Shown piece by piece: positions 11,466 to 25,250 of a stretch of DNA of 64,000 nt (position 1 is its first letter; the number at the start of each line of letters is the position of its first letter). Position numbers and translations under genes: made by a program. The DNA comes from Symsagittifera roscoffensis (lineage: Eukaryota; Xenacoelomorpha; Acoela; Convolutidae): assembly GCF_963678635.1 (NCBI RefSeq), contig NC_087071.1, positions 24,256,013 through 24,320,012 of the forward strand, written 5' to 3'. The notes under the pieces are model-generated. The model had not been told where the DNA came from. It did not search any database and worked only from the letters and a program-made list of their open reading frames with translations.

Positions 11466-14400
11466 AATTCCAACGGGCCCAAAACGACCTCTGGTAATTT
11501 CAGTGTAGGTGGAGTAATCCTCAGTTGTTAAATTTTTGGGAGAATTGAATTTCGGCCGTTTTGGAAGAAAATCGGCCTAAAAGCTAGCTTTTATGTATGT
11601 GCAATTTTTTTCTTGCATTTTTCAAAAATGGGCTGCCCTCCACTGGATGTGAAAATTTCTGTATGAAGATTCAAATCGAGCCTGGTGGTTTGCGCGAACG
11701 GCCATAACTTGCCCAAAAAAATTAAGACTTCCAAATTGTAATATTTGCATCGTAAGACCATGGTCAGATCTTGGTGGACTGAGAAAATGAACCAATTTTA
11801 ACAAACCAATTCAAAGTTATGGGCTTTTGCAATCTCGGTAATGCCATAAAAGTAAGCCTAATCGAGCGCGATGCAAAAAAAGAAATTTTCAAAACTTTTG
11901 TTTTTTTTTGTCTAAGTATTGATTTTTCATAATTGTATCGTAAATTTGGGTTTCGGACAATTCCAACGAGAGGAAAACGACCTCTGGTAACTTCAGTGTA
12001 GGTGGAGTAATCCTCATTTGTTAAATTTTTGGGGAGATGAATTTCGGCCGTTTTGGAAGAAAATCGGCCCAAAAGCTAACTTTTAAGTATGTGCAATTTT
12101 TTTCTTGCTCTTTTCAAAAATTGGCTGCCCTCCGATGGATGTGAATATGTCAGTATGAAGAGTCAAATCGAGCCTGGTGATTTGCTCAAACGGCCATAAC
12201 TTGCCCAAAAAACTTAAGACTTCCAAAGTTTTTTATTTGTAGGGTAAGACCATGGTCAGATCTTGGGGGACTGAGAAAGTGAAAAATTTTGTCGAACCAA
12301 TTCAAAGTTACGAGCTTTTGGAACCTCGGTGATGCCATAAAAATAAGACTAATCGAGCTTGGTGCAAAAATGCAAAAACAGAAATTTTCTAAATTTTAGT
12401 TTTTTTTGTCTAAATTTTAAATTCACAAAATTTATCATAAGTTTGGGCTTATGGCAATTCCAACGGGTCCAGAACGACATCTGTAGCTTCAGTGTAGGTG
12501 GAGTAATCCTCAGTTGCTAAATTTTGTGGGGAGCTGAATTTCGTTCGTTTTGGAAGAAAATCGGCCTAAAAGCTAACTTTGAAGTATGTGCAATTTTTTT
12601 TCTTGAGTTTTTCAAAAATGGGCTGCCCTCCGCTGGATGTGAGGATGTCAGTATGAAGAGTCAAATCGAGCCTGGTGATTTGCGCGAACGGCCATAACTT
12701 GCCCAAAAAAATTAAGAGTTCCAAATTTTTTTATTCGTATCGTAAGACCATGGTCAGATCTTGGGGGACTGAGAAAATGAACCAATTTTAATAAACCAAT
12801 TCTAACTTATGAGCTACTGAAATCTCGGTAATGCATAAAGTTATGCCTAATCAAGCGTGGTGCAAAAAAAAGACATTTTATAAAATTTTTGTTTTTTGTC
12901 TAAATTTCGATTTTTCATAATTGTATCATAAATTTGGGCTTATGACAATTCCAACGAGCCCAAAACGGAATCTGTAGTTTCAGTGTAGGTGGAGTAATCC
13001 TCAGTTGCTAAATTTTGGGGGAGCAGAATTTCGTTCGTTTTGGAAGAAAATTGGCCTAAAAGCTAACTTTGAAGTATGTGCAATTTTTTTTCTTGATTTA
13101 TTCAAAAATGGGCTGCCCTCCGCTGGATGTGAGGATGTCAGTATGAAGAGTCAAATCGAGCCTGGTGATTTGCGCGAGCGGCCATAACTTGCCCAAAAAA
13201 ATTAAGATTTCCAAGTTTTTTTATTTGTATCGTAAGACCATGGTCAGATATTGGGGGACTGAGAAAATGAACCAATTTTAACTAACCAATTCTAACTTAT
13301 GAGCTACTGAAATCTCGGTAATGCATAAAGTTATGCCTAATCAAGCGTGGTGCAAAAAAAAACATTTTAAAAAATTTTTGTTTTTTTTTTGTCTAAATTT
13401 CAATTTTTCATAATTGTATCATAAATGTGGGCTTCGGACAGTTTCAACGAGCCCAAAACGACATCTGTAGCTTCAGTGTAGGTGGAGTAATCCTCAGTTG
13501 TTAAATTTTGGCGGAGCTGAATTTCGGCCGTTTTGGAAGAAAAACGGCCTAAAAGCTAACTTTTAAGTACGTGCCATTTTTATTCTTGCAATTTTCAAAA
13601 ATGGGCTGCCCTCCTCTGGATGTGAGTAGTAAGAGTCAGTATGTCAGTATGAAGAGTCAAATCGAGCCTGGTGATTTGCGCGAACGGCCATAACTTGTCC
13701 AAAAAAAATGAGACTTCCAAATTTTTTTATTCGTATCGTAAGACCATGGTCAGATCTTGGGGGAATAAGAAAATGAAGCAATTTCAACAAACGAATTCAA
13801 AGCTATGGATTTTTGAAGTCTCGGTAATGCCTTAAAGTTAAGCCTAACCGAGCGTGGTGCAAAAAGAGAAAATTTCAAAATTTTTGTTTTTTTTGTAACT
13901 TTTTGATTTTTCAAAATTGTATCAAAAATTTGGGCGTAGGACAATTTCATCGAGACCAAAACGAGCTCTGGTAACTTCAGTGTAGGTGGAATAATCCTCA
14001 GTTGTTAAATTTTGGCGGAGCTGAATTTCGGCCGTTTTGGAAGAAAATTGGCCTAAAAGCTAACTTTTAAGTCCGTGCAATTTTTTTTCTTGCAACTTTC
14101 AAAATAGGACTGCCCTCCGCTAGATGTTAAAATGTCATTATGAAGAGTCAAATCGAGCCTGGTGATTTGCGCGAACGGCCATAACTTGCCCAAAAAAAAT
14201 AAGACTTCCAAACTTCGTTATTCGTATCGTAAGACCATGGTCAGATCTTGGGGGAATAAGAAAATGAAACAATTTTAACAAACCAAGTCAATGTTTTGGA
14301 TTTTTGAAGTCTCGTTAATGCCTGAAAGTTAAGCCTAACCGAGCGTGGTGCAAAAAGAGAAAATTTCAAAATTTTTGTTTTTTTTTGTCTAAATTTTAAT

Positions 14401-17400
14401 TTTTCATAATTTTATCATAAATTTGGGCTTATGACAATTCCAACGAGCCCAAAACGGAATCTGTAGGTGGAGTAATCCTCAGTTGCTAAATTTTGGGGGA
14501 GCAGAATTTCGTTCGTTTTGGAAGAAAATTGGCCTAAAAGCTAACTTTAAAGTATGTGCAATTTTTTTTCTTGAGTTTTTCAAATTTGGGCTGCCCTCCG
14601 CTGGAGGTGAGGATGTCAGTATGGAGAGTTAAATCGAGCCTGGTGATTTGCGCGAATGGCCATAACTTGCCCAAAAAAATATGAGACTTCCAAATTTTTT
14701 CATTCGTATCGTAAGAACATGGTCAGATCTTAGGGGACTGAGAAAATGAACCAATTTTAACAAACCAATTCAAAGTTATGAGCTACTGAAATCTCGGTAA
14801 TGCCATAAAGTTAAGCCTAATCAAGCGTGGTGCAAAAAAAGAAATTTTCAAAATTATTGTTTTTTTTTGTCTAAATTTCAATTTTTCATAATTGTATGAT
14901 AAATGTGGGCTTCGGACAGTTTCAACGAGCCCAAAACGACATCTGTAGCTTCAGTGTAGGTGGAGTAATCCTCAGTTGTTAAATTTTGGCGGAGCTGAAT
15001 TTCGGCCGCTTTGGAAGAAAATCGGCCTAAAAGCTAACTTTTAAGTCCGTGCAATTTTTTTTCTTGCAACTTTCAAAATAGGGCTGCCCTCCGCTAGATG
15101 TGAAAATGTCAGTATGAAGAGTCAAATCGAGCCTGGTGATTTGCGCGAACGGCCATAACTTGCCCAAAAAAAATAAGACTTCCAAACTTCGTTATTCGTA
15201 TCGTAAGACCATGGTCAGATCTTGGGGGAATAAGAAAATGAAACAATTTTAACAAACCAAGTCAAAGTTTTGGATTTTTGAAGTCTCGTTAATGCCTGAA
15301 AGTTAAGCCTAACCGAGCGTGGTGCAAAAAGAGAAAATTTCAAAATTTTTGTTTTTTTTTTGTCTAATTTTTGAATTTTCATAATTGTATCATAAATTTG
15401 GGCTTAGGACAATTCCAACGAGACCAAAACGACCTCTGGTAACTTCAGTGTAGGTGGAGTAATCCTCAGTTGTTAAATTTTTGGGGGAGATGATTTTCGG
15501 ACGTTTTGGAAGGAAATCGGCCTAAAACCAAGCGTGATGCAAAAAAAGGAACTTTCAAAATTTTTGTTTTTTTTTTGTCTAAATTTTAATTTTTCATAAT
15601 TGTATCATAAATTTGGGCTTAGAACAATTTCAACGAGCCTAAAACGACAATTGTAGCTTCAGTTTAAGTGGAGTAATCCTCAGTTGTTTAATTTTGGGGG
15701 GAGCTGAATTTCGGCCGTTTTGGAAGAAAAACGGCCTAAAAGCTAACTTTTAAGTACGTGCAATTCTTATTCTTGCTATTTTCAAAAATGGGCTGCCCTC
15801 CGCTGGATGTGAAAATGTCAGTATGAAGAGTCAAATCGAGCCTGGTGATTTGCGCGAAGGCCATAACTTGCCCAAAAAAAATAAGACTTCCAAATTTTGT
15901 TATTCTTATCGTAAGACCATGGTCAGATCTTGGGGGAATAAGAAAATGAAACAATTTTAACAAACCAATTCAAAGTTATGGATTTTTGAAGTCTCGTTAA
16001 TGCCTGAAAGTTAAGCCTAACCGAGCGTGGTGCAAAAAGAGAAAATTTCAAAATTTTTGTTTTTTTTTGTCTAAATTTTGATTTTTCAAAAATGTATCAT
16101 AAATTTGGGCGTAGGAAAATTCCATCGAGACCAGAACGACCTCTGGTAACTTCAGTGTAGGTGCAGTAATCCTCAGTTGTTAAATTTTGGCGGAGCTGAT
16201 TTTCGGCCGTTTTGGAAGAAAAACGGCCTAAAAGCTAACTTTTAAGTACGTGCAATTTTTATTCTTGCAATTTTCAAAAAAGGGCTGCCCTCCGCTGGAT
16301 GTGAAAATGTCAGTATGAAGAGTCAAATCGAGCCTGGTGATTTGCGCGAAGGACATAACTTGCCCAAAAAAAATAAGACTTCCAAATTTTGTTATTCTTA
16401 TCGTAAGACCATGGTCAGATCTTGGGGGAATAAGAAAATGAAACAATTTTAACCAACGAATTCAAAGTTATGGGCTTTTGAAGTCGCGGTAATGCCATAA
16501 AGTTAAGCCTAACCGAGCCTGGTGCAAAAAGAGAAAATTTCAAAATTTTTGTTTTTTTTTTGTCTAAATTTTGATTTTTCAAAAATGTATCATAAATTTG
16601 GGCGTAGGAAAATTCCATCGAGACCAGAACGACCTCTGGTAACTTCAGTGTAGGTGCAGTAATCCTCAGTTGTTAAATTTTGGCGGAGCTGATTTTCGGC
16701 CGTTTTGGAAGAAAATCGGCCTTAAAGCTATCTTTTAAGTCCGTGCAATTTTTTTTCTTGCAACTTTCAAAATAGGACTGCCCTCCGCTGGATGCGAATA
16801 TGTCATTATGAACAGTCAAATCGAGCCTGGTGATTTGCGCGAACGGCCATAACTTGCCCAAAAAAAATAAGACTTCCAAACTTCGTTATTCGTATCGTAA
16901 GACCAGGGTCAGATCTTGGGGGAATAAGAAAATGAAACAATTTTAACAAACCAATTCAAACTTATGGATTCTTGAAGTCTCGTTAATGCCTGAAAGTTAA
17001 GCGTAACCGAGCGTGGTGCAAAAAGAGAAAATTTCAAAATTTTTGTTATTTTTTTGTCTAATTTTTGAATTTTCGTAATTGTATCATAAATTTGGGCTTA
17101 GGACAATTCCAACGAGACCAAAACGACCTCTGGAAACTTCAGTGTAGGTGGAGTAATCCTCACTTGTTAAATTTTTGGGGGGGGATGATTTTCGGACGTT
17201 TTGGAAGGAAATCGGCCTAAAACCAAGCGTGGTGCAAAAAAAAGGAATTTTCAAAATTTTTGTTTTTTTTTTTGTCTTAATTTTAATTTTTCATAATTGT
17301 ATCATAAATTTGGGCTTAGAACAATTTCAACGAGCCTAAAACGACAATTGTAGCTTCAGTGTAAGTGGAGTAATCCTCAGTTGTTTAATTTTGGGGGGAG

Positions 17401-20400
17401 CTGAATTTCGGCCGTTTTGGAAGAAAAACGGCCTAAAAGCTAACTTTTAAGTACGTGCAATTTTTATTCTTGCAATTTTCAAAAATGGGCTGCCCTCCGC
17501 TGGATGTGAAAATGTCAGTATGAAGAGTCAAATCGAGCCTGGTGATTTGCGCGAAGGACATAACTTGCCCAAAAAAAATAAGACTTCCAAATTTTGTTAT
17601 TCTTATCGTAAGACCATGGTCAGATCTTGGGGGAATAAGAAAATGAAACAATTTTAACAAACGAATTCAAAGTTATGGGCTTTTGAAGTCGCGGTAATGC
17701 CAAAAAGTTAAGCCTAACCGAGCGTGGTGCAAAAAGAGAAATTTTCAAAATTTTTGTTTTTTTTTGTCTAAATTTTGATTTTTCAAAATTGTATCATAAA
17801 TTTGGGCGTAGGACAATTCCATCGAGACCAAAACGACCTCTGGTAACTTCAGTGTAGGTGGAGTAATCCTCAGTTGTTAAATTTTGGCGGAGCTGAATTT
17901 CGGTCGTTTTGGAAGAAAATCGGCCTTAAAGCTAACTTTTAAGTCCGTGCAATTTTTTTCTTGCAACTTTCAAAATAGGACTGCCCTCCGCTAGATGTGA
18001 AAATGTCAGTATGAAGAGTCAAATCGAGACTGGTGATTTGCGCGAACGGCCATAACTTGCCCAAAAAAATTAAGACTTCCAAACTTCGTTATTCGTGTCG
18101 TAAGACCATGGTCAGATCTTGGGGGAATAAGAAAATGAAACAATTTTAACAAACCAACATACCAAAAGTTATGAATTTTTGAAGTCTCGTTAATGCCTTA
18201 AAGTTAAGCCTAACCGAGCGTGGTGCAATATGTGAAAATTTCAAAATTTTTGTTTTTTTTGTCTAAATTTTGATTTTTCATAATTGTATCTTGAATTTGG
18301 GCTTAGGACAATTCCAACGAGACCAAAACGACCTCTGGTAACTTCAGTGTAGGTGGAGTAATCCTCAGTTGTTAAATTTTTTGGGGGAGATGAATTTCGG
18401 ACGTTTTGGAAGGAAATCGGCCTAAAACCAAGCGTGGTGCAAAAAAAAGAATTTTCAAAATGTTTGTTTTTTTTTGTCTAAATTTTAATTTTTCATAATT
18501 GTATCATAAATTTGGGCTTAGGACAATTTTAACGAGCCTAAAACGACAATTGTAGCTTCAGTGTAGGTGGAGTAATCCTCAGTTGTTAAATTTTGGCGGA
18601 GCTGAATTTCGGCCGTTTTGGAAGAAAAACGGCCTAAAAGCTAACTTTTAAGTACGTGCCATTTTTATTCTTGCAATTTTCAAAAATGGGCTGCCCTCCT
18701 CTGGATGTGAGTATGAAGAGTCAGTATGTCAGTATGAAGAGTCAAATCGAGCCTGGTGATTTGCGCGAACGGCCATAACTCGCCCAAAAAACTATGAATT
18801 CCAAATTTTATTAGTCGTATCGTAAGACCAGGCCAACTCTTGAGGGACTGAGAAAAGGAACTGATTTTGTCGAACCATTTCAATGTTATGGGCTTTTGAA
18901 GTCTCGGTAATGCCATAAAGTTAAGCCTAATCGAGCGTGATGCAAAAAAAAGTTTCAAAGTTTTTGTTTATTTTTGTCTAAGGTTTGATTTTTCATAATA
19001 GTATCAAAAGTTTGGGCTTAGGACAATTTCAAAGAGCCTAAATTGACATCTGCAGCTTCAGTGTAGGTGGAGTAATCCTCAGTTGTTAAATTTTGGCGGA
19101 GCTGAATTTCGGCCGTTTTGGAAGAAAAACGGCCTAAAAGCTAACTTTAAAGTATGTGCAATTTTTTTTCTTGAGTTTTTCAAATTTGGGCTGCCCTCCG
19201 CTGGAGGTGAGGATGTCAGTATGAAAAGTTAAATCGAGCCTGGTGATTTGCGCGAATGGCCATAACTTGCCCAAAAAAATGAGACTTCCAAATTTTTTTA
19301 TTCGTATCGTAAGACCATGGTCAGATCTTGGGGGAATAAGAAAATGAAGCAATTTTAACAAACGAATTCAAAGCTATGGGCTTTTGAAGTCTCGGTAATG
19401 CCATAAAGTTAAGCCTAATCGAGCGTGATGCAAAAAAAAAGTTTCAAAGTTTTTGTTTATTTTTGTCTAAGTTTTGATTTTTCATAATAGTATCAAAATT
19501 TTGGGCTTAGGACAATTTCAAAGAGCCCAAAACGACATCTGCAGCTTCAGTGTAGGTGGAGTAATCCTCAGTTGTTAAATTTTGGGGGGAGCTAATTTTC
19601 GGCCGTTTTGGAAAAAAAATTGGTCTAAAAGCTAAATTTTAATTATGTGGGTTTTTTTCTTGCATTTTTCAAAAATGGGCTGCCCTCCGCTGGATGTGAA
19701 TATGTCAGTATGAAGAGTCAAATTGAGCCTGGTGATTTGCGCGAACGGCCATAACTTGCCCAAAAAAAATTAAGACTTCCAAATTTTGTTATTCTTATCG
19801 TAAGACCATGGTCAGATCTTGGGGGAATAAGAAAATGAAACAATTTCAACAAACCAATTCAAAGTTATGGGCTTTTGAAGTCTCAGTAATGCCATAAAGT
19901 TACGCCTAATCGAGCGTGATGCAAAAAAAAATTTTAAAGTTTTTGTTTATTTTTGTCTAAGTTTTGATTTTTCATAATAGTATCAAAATTTTGGGCTTAG
20001 GACATTTTCAAAGAGCCCAAAACGACATCTGCAGCTTCAGTGTAGGTGGAGTAATCCTCAGTTGTTAAATTTTGGGGGGAGCTAATTTTCGGCCGTTTTG
20101 GAAAAAAAATTGGTCTAAAAGCTAAATTTTAAGTATGTGGATTTTTTTCTTGAATTTTTCAAAAATGGGCTGCCCTCCGCTGGATGTGAATATGTCATTA
20201 TGAACAGTCAAATCGAGCCTGGTGATTTGCGCGAACGGCCATATTTTGCCCAAAAAAATTAGGACTTCCAAATTTTGTTATTTGTATCGTAAGACCATGG
20301 TCAGATCTTGGGGGACTGAGAAAATGAAACAATTTCAACAAACCAATTCAAAGTTATGGGCTTTTGAAGTCTCAGTAATGCCATAAAGTTACGCCTAATC

Positions 20401-22377
20401 GAGCGTGATGCAAAAAAAAGTTTTAAAGTTTTTGTTTATTTTTGTCTAAGTTTTGATTTTTCATAATAGTATCAAAATTTTGGGCTTAGGACAATTTCAA
20501 AGAGCCCAAAACGACATCTGCAGCTTCAGTGTAGGTGGAGTAATCCTCAGTTGTTAAATTTTGGGGGGAGCTAATTTTCGGCCGTTTTGGAAAAAAAATT
20601 GGTCTAAAAGCTAAATTTTAAGTATGTGGATTTTTTTCTTGAATTTTTCAAAAATGGGCTGCCCTCCGCTGGATGTGAATATGTCAGTATGAAGAGTCAA
20701 ATCGAGCCTGGTGATTTGCGCGAACGGCCATAACTTGCCCAAAAAAATTAGGACTTCCAAATTTTGTTATTTGTATCGTAAGACCATGGTCAGATCTTGG
20801 GGGACTGAGAAAATGAAACAATTTCAACAAACCAATTCAAAGTTATGGGCTTTTGAAGTCTCAGTAATGCCATAAAGTTACGCCTAATCGAGCGTGATGC
20901 AAAAAAAAGTTTTAAAGTTTTTGTTTATTTTTGTCTAAGTTTTGATTTTTCATAATAGTATCAAAATTTTGGGCTTAGGACAATTTCAAAGAGCCCAAAA
21001 CGACATCTGCAGCTTCAGTGTAGGTGGAGTAATCCTCAGTTGTTAAATTTTGGGGGGAGCTAATTTTCGGCCGTTTTGGAAAAAAAAAATTGGTCTAAAA
21101 GCTAAATTTTAAGTATGTGGATTTTTTCTTGAATTTTTCAAAAATGGGCTGCCCTCCGCTGGATGTGAATATGTCAGTATGAAGAGTCAAATCGAGCCTG
21201 GTGATTTGCGCGAACGGCCATAACTTGCCCAAAAAATTAGGACTTCCAAATTTTCTTATTTGTATCGTAAGACCATGGTCAGATCTTGGGGGACTGAGAA
21301 AATGAACCAATTTTAATAAACCAATTCTAACTTATGAGCTACTGAAATCTCGGTAATACCATAAAGTTAAGCCTAATCGAGTGTGAAGCAAAAAAATTAA
21401 TTTTCAAAACTTTTGTTTTGTTTTGTCTAAGTTTTGATTTTTCATAATTGTATCATAAAGTTGGGCTTAAGACAAATCCAACGAGCATAAATTGACCTCT
21501 GTAGCTTCAGTGTACGTAGAGTACTCGGCAGTTGTTTAAGTTTGGGGGGAGCTGATTTTCGGCCACTTTGGAAGAAAATCGGCCTTAAAGCTGACTTTTA
21601 AGTATGTGCAATTTTTTTTCTTGCATTTTTCAAAAAAAACTGCGCTGCCTGTCCCAGAGTGCATTCCAAGAAAACTTATCGAAATGATTTGAATACTTAC
21701 CTATTTTATTTTTTTTATCACAACAATTAGGCTAAAAGCAACTATCAGTATCCTGGCTGGTATTCGACCATATGCCATTAACAGTGAATGAGCGGCTATC
21801 ATGCCATAGATGGTCATCCAAGACACCCTGTACAAGATCCGAAGATTTTGACCAGCCGGTTTGGCCATAAAACTCATTGGGCCAAAAAAGTTCTGAGAAT
21901 TGTCAATTTTTCAAATTTTGTTCGAAATGCATAATTTATAACGTGAGCGTGCAAAATTTTACATGGTATAAGAATATTTTTACTCTCGCGAGACTGCGAG
22001 TGTTTTAAAAGTAATGTACATAGATATATGCTAGTCAGGATGTAAATGAAAGCAGAGTTACTCAAAAGCTTACGGCAATCCGCAGATTCTGTCTTTGTCC
22101 ACATCGTTAAGCCCATGTCGTATGCAACGGCAGAAACGCAGATGGTTATAATGTATTATACTGTACTCTTACGATAAATTTACTAGCCAGCAGGGGTGTT
22201 TTGTAAGGACAAAGTGTCGTTAGAGCTACCTATTTTCAATTTCCACCATGACATTTTTTAAATTAATCCGGGAGCAACCCAGCTATCAGCCCAGTCGGTT
22301 AAATATAAATATTTTTGATGCGAGTTGTTTTTCATTTTGGGTTCAAGGCATGTACAAAAACTGGGAATGGTTTCGTT

Positions 22378-22564
22378 ATCGCTTCCCCGCCTTTTGGCTA
22401 AGATCATGTGTGGTATCTGTTCTTGTCAGCTTAATATCTGTCATGCTGGGCATTGCCTGGTACCAATATTAAACTGATTTTTGCTTCCCGAGTTGACACC
22501 GAAGCTTTCTTCAGTTAACTCACGGATTGTCCCAGTCTTACACAACCTTCGAGTACAGTCCACC
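22378..22564 (+). pseudogene. U2 snRNA-like copy with GUGGUA branch-site variant
   Basis: Full-length U2-like sequence. SL I loop region reads CTTCCCCGCC instead of CTTCTCGGCC, and the branch-site element is GTGGTA instead of GTAGTA (A35 to G). SL IIb contains GTCATGCTGGGCATTGCCTGG, the Sm-like site is TGATTTTTG, and SL IV is weakened (CAACCTTCGAG). The A35G change is shared with the next two copies. A pseudogene lineage amplified with the array is most likely; a variant U2 is possible but unsupported. Confidence 0.75.
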
Positions 22565-23814
22565 TGAAAACTTTGAACCCGCACTATGCAATTTACCGTA
22601 AAAGCTTGAAGATGTCAAAATGAAGAGTCAAATCGAGACTGGTGAATTGCGCCAGCGGCCATAACTTGCCCAGAAAACTTAAGACTTCCAAATTTTATGA
22701 TTCTTATCTTAAGACCATAGTCAGATCTTGCGAGACTGAGAAAATGAACCAAATTTGACGAACCAATTCAATGTTTTGAGCTTTTGAATTCTCGGTGATG
22801 CCATAATGTTAGGCCTAATCGAGCGTGGTGCAAAAAAAAGAAATTTTTAAAACTTTCGTTTTTTTTTTGTCTTAATTTTTTTTTCATAATTGTATCATAC
22901 ATTCGGGCTTAGGAAAATTCCAAAAAGCCCAAAACGACTTCTGTAGCTTCAGTGTAGGTGGAGTAACCATCAGTTGTTACTTTTTTTGGGGGGCGCCGAA
23001 TTTCGGCCATTTTGGAAGAAAAACGGCCTAAAAACTAACTTTTAAGTATGTGAAATTTTTTTCTTGCTATTTTCAAAAATGGGCTGCCCTCCGCTGTCGC
23101 AGAGTGCACTCCAAGAAAGCTTATCAAATAGATTTGAATATCTACCTATTTAAAATTATTATCACAACATTTAGGCTAAAAGCAACTATCAGTATCCTGG
23201 CTGGTATTCGACCATGTGCCACTTACAGTGAATGGGCGGCTAACATGCCATAGATAGTCATCCAAGACACCCTGTACAAGCTCCGTAGGTTTTGATCAGC
23301 CGATTTGGCCATAAAACTCATTGGGCCAAAAAAGTTCTGAAGAATGTCAGTTTTTCAAATTTTGTTTGTAATGCATAAATTATAACGAGAGCGTGCAAAA
23401 TTTTGCATGGTATAAGAGTTTTTTTAACTCTTGCGTGAGGGCCAGTTTTTTAAAATCAACGTACATAGGTATATGCTAGTTAGGACGTAAATGAAAGCAG
23501 AATTACTCAAATGCTTACGGCAGAACCGCAGATTCTGTCTTTGTCCACATCGTTAAGCCCATGTCGTATGTATCGGCAGAAACGCAGATGGTTATAATGT
23601 AATCTACTGTACTCTTACGATAGAATTACTAGCTTGCAGGGGTGTTTTGTTAGGGCAAAGGGTCATTCGGGTTACCTCTTTTCAATTTCCACCGTGACCT
23701 TTTATAAGTTGGTCCGGGAGCAACGCAGCTCTTAACCCAGTCGGATAAATAAAAACGAAAAACGGCTCGCATCATAAAAATTTATGCGTACAAAATGAGG
23801 GAAATGGTTTCGTT

Positions 23815-24000
23815 ATCGCTTCCCCGCCTTTTGGCTAAGATCATGTATGGTATCTGTTCTTGTCAGCTTAATATCTGTAATGCTGGGCATTGCCTGGCAC
23901 CAATATTAAACTGATTTTTACTTCCCGAGTTGACACCAAAAGTTGATTCATTTGACTCACGGATTGTCCCAGTCTTACTCTACCATCGGGTACAGTCCCC
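23815..24000 (+). pseudogene. U2 snRNA-like copy with GUGGUA-type variant
   Basis: Full-length. It shares the CTTCCCCGCC 5' variant and A35 to G (context GTATGGTATCTG, so position 33 is changed too). SL III is disrupted (AAAAGTTGATTCATTTGAC lacks the GAAGC/GCTTC pairing seen elsewhere). The terminal sequence reads ACAGTCCCC rather than ACAGTCCACC. Likely a pseudogene. Confidence 0.75.
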
Positions 24001-25250
24001 CCGAAAATTCTTGTCCCGCACTATGCACTTTACCTTAAAAGCTTGAAGATGTCAGTATGAAGAGTGAAATCGAGCCTGGTGAATTGGACGAACGGCCATA
24101 ACTTGTCCAAAAAACTATGAATTCCAAATTTTATTAGTCGTATCGTAAGACCAGGCCAGATCTTGGTAGAGTGAGATAATGAACCGATTTTGTTGAACCA
24201 TTTCAAAGTTATGAGCTTTTGAATTCTCGGTGATGCCAAAAATTATGCCTAATCGAGCGTGGTGCAAAAAAGGAAATTTTCAAAACTATTTTTTTTGTCA
24301 AAACTTATTTTTTCATAAATGTATCATAAATTTGGGCTCAGGAAAATTCCAATGAGCACAAAACGACCTCTGTAGCTTATGTGTAGGTGGAGTCATCTTC
24401 AGTTGTTAAGTTTTGGGGGAGCTGAATTTCGGCCATTTTGGAAGAAAATTGGCCTAAAAGCTAGCTTTATGTATGTGCAATTCTTTTCTTGCGTTTTTCA
24501 AAATTGGGCTGCCCTCTGATGTCGCAGATTGCATTCAAAGAAAACTTATCAAAGAGATTTGAATACTTACCTATTTAATACTTTTACCACAACAATTAGG
24601 CTAAAAGCAACTATCAGTATCCTGGCTGGTTTTCGACCATATGCCACTTACAGTGAATGAGCGGCTATCATGCCATAGATGGTCATTCAAGACACCCTGT
24701 ACACGCTTCGTAGGTTTTGATCAGCCGATTTGGCCACAAAACTCATTGGGCCAAAAAAAGTTGTGAAACGTCAAGTTTTCAAATTTTGTTTGAATTGCAT
24801 AAATTATACCGTGAGCGTGCAAAATTTGACATGATATCAGAGCATACTTTTATTCTCGCGCGAGGGCGAGTGTTTTAAAAGTAATGTACATAACTATCTG
24901 CTAGTCAGGATGTAAAGGAAAGCAGAATTACTCAAATGCTTACGGCAGAACCGCAGTTTCTGTCTTTGTCCACATCGTTAAGCCCATGTCGTATGTAACG
25001 GCAGAAACGCAGATTGTTATAATGTAGTCTACTGTACTCTTACGATAGATTTACTAGCCAGCAGGGGTGTTTTGTTACCGCAAAGTGTCATTAGGGCTAC
25101 CTCATTTCATTTTCCACCCTGACCTTTTATATGTTGGTCCGGGAGCAACCCCTCTCTCAACCCAGTCGGATAAATAAAAATGAAAAACAGCTCGCTTCAT
25201 AAAAATTTATATGTTCAAGGCAGGTACAAAAATAGGGAAATGGTTTAGTT

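Larger units (their letters stand above)
6611..21640 (+). repeat. Satellite expanded from the U2 spacer (about 28 monomers)
   Basis: About 28 tandem monomers, most near 490 bp, each running from GATGTCAGTATGAAGAGTC to GGGCTGCCCTCCGCTG and joined by the constant junction CGCTGGATGTG. The same sequence is present once in every U2 unit, directly downstream of U2, so the satellite is an internal amplification of that spacer. Longer 700-bp variants and deletion-bearing composites (around 15420-15800, 17110-17490, 18320-18690) make higher-order patterns. Four nearly identical monomers of about 494 bp lie at 19660-21157. The last monomer runs back into normal U2 spacer (CCCAGAGTGCATTCC) at about 21650. 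No gene is supported inside; the short minus-strand frames are repeat by-products. Confidence 0.95.

Noticed and set aside
8536-21310. Many minus-strand open frames of 60-100 codons (starting MLKLVHFLSPPRSDHGLT or MVSLELSETQIYD and similar)
   Set aside because: They repeat with the satellite monomers, drift with indels between copies and lie within non-coding U2 spacer sequence. They are by-products of the tandem repeat.
6611-21640. Possible CRISPR-like repeat-spacer organisation
   Set aside because: Monomers are about 490 bp with no short repeat and unique spacer alternation, and the context is eukaryotic.
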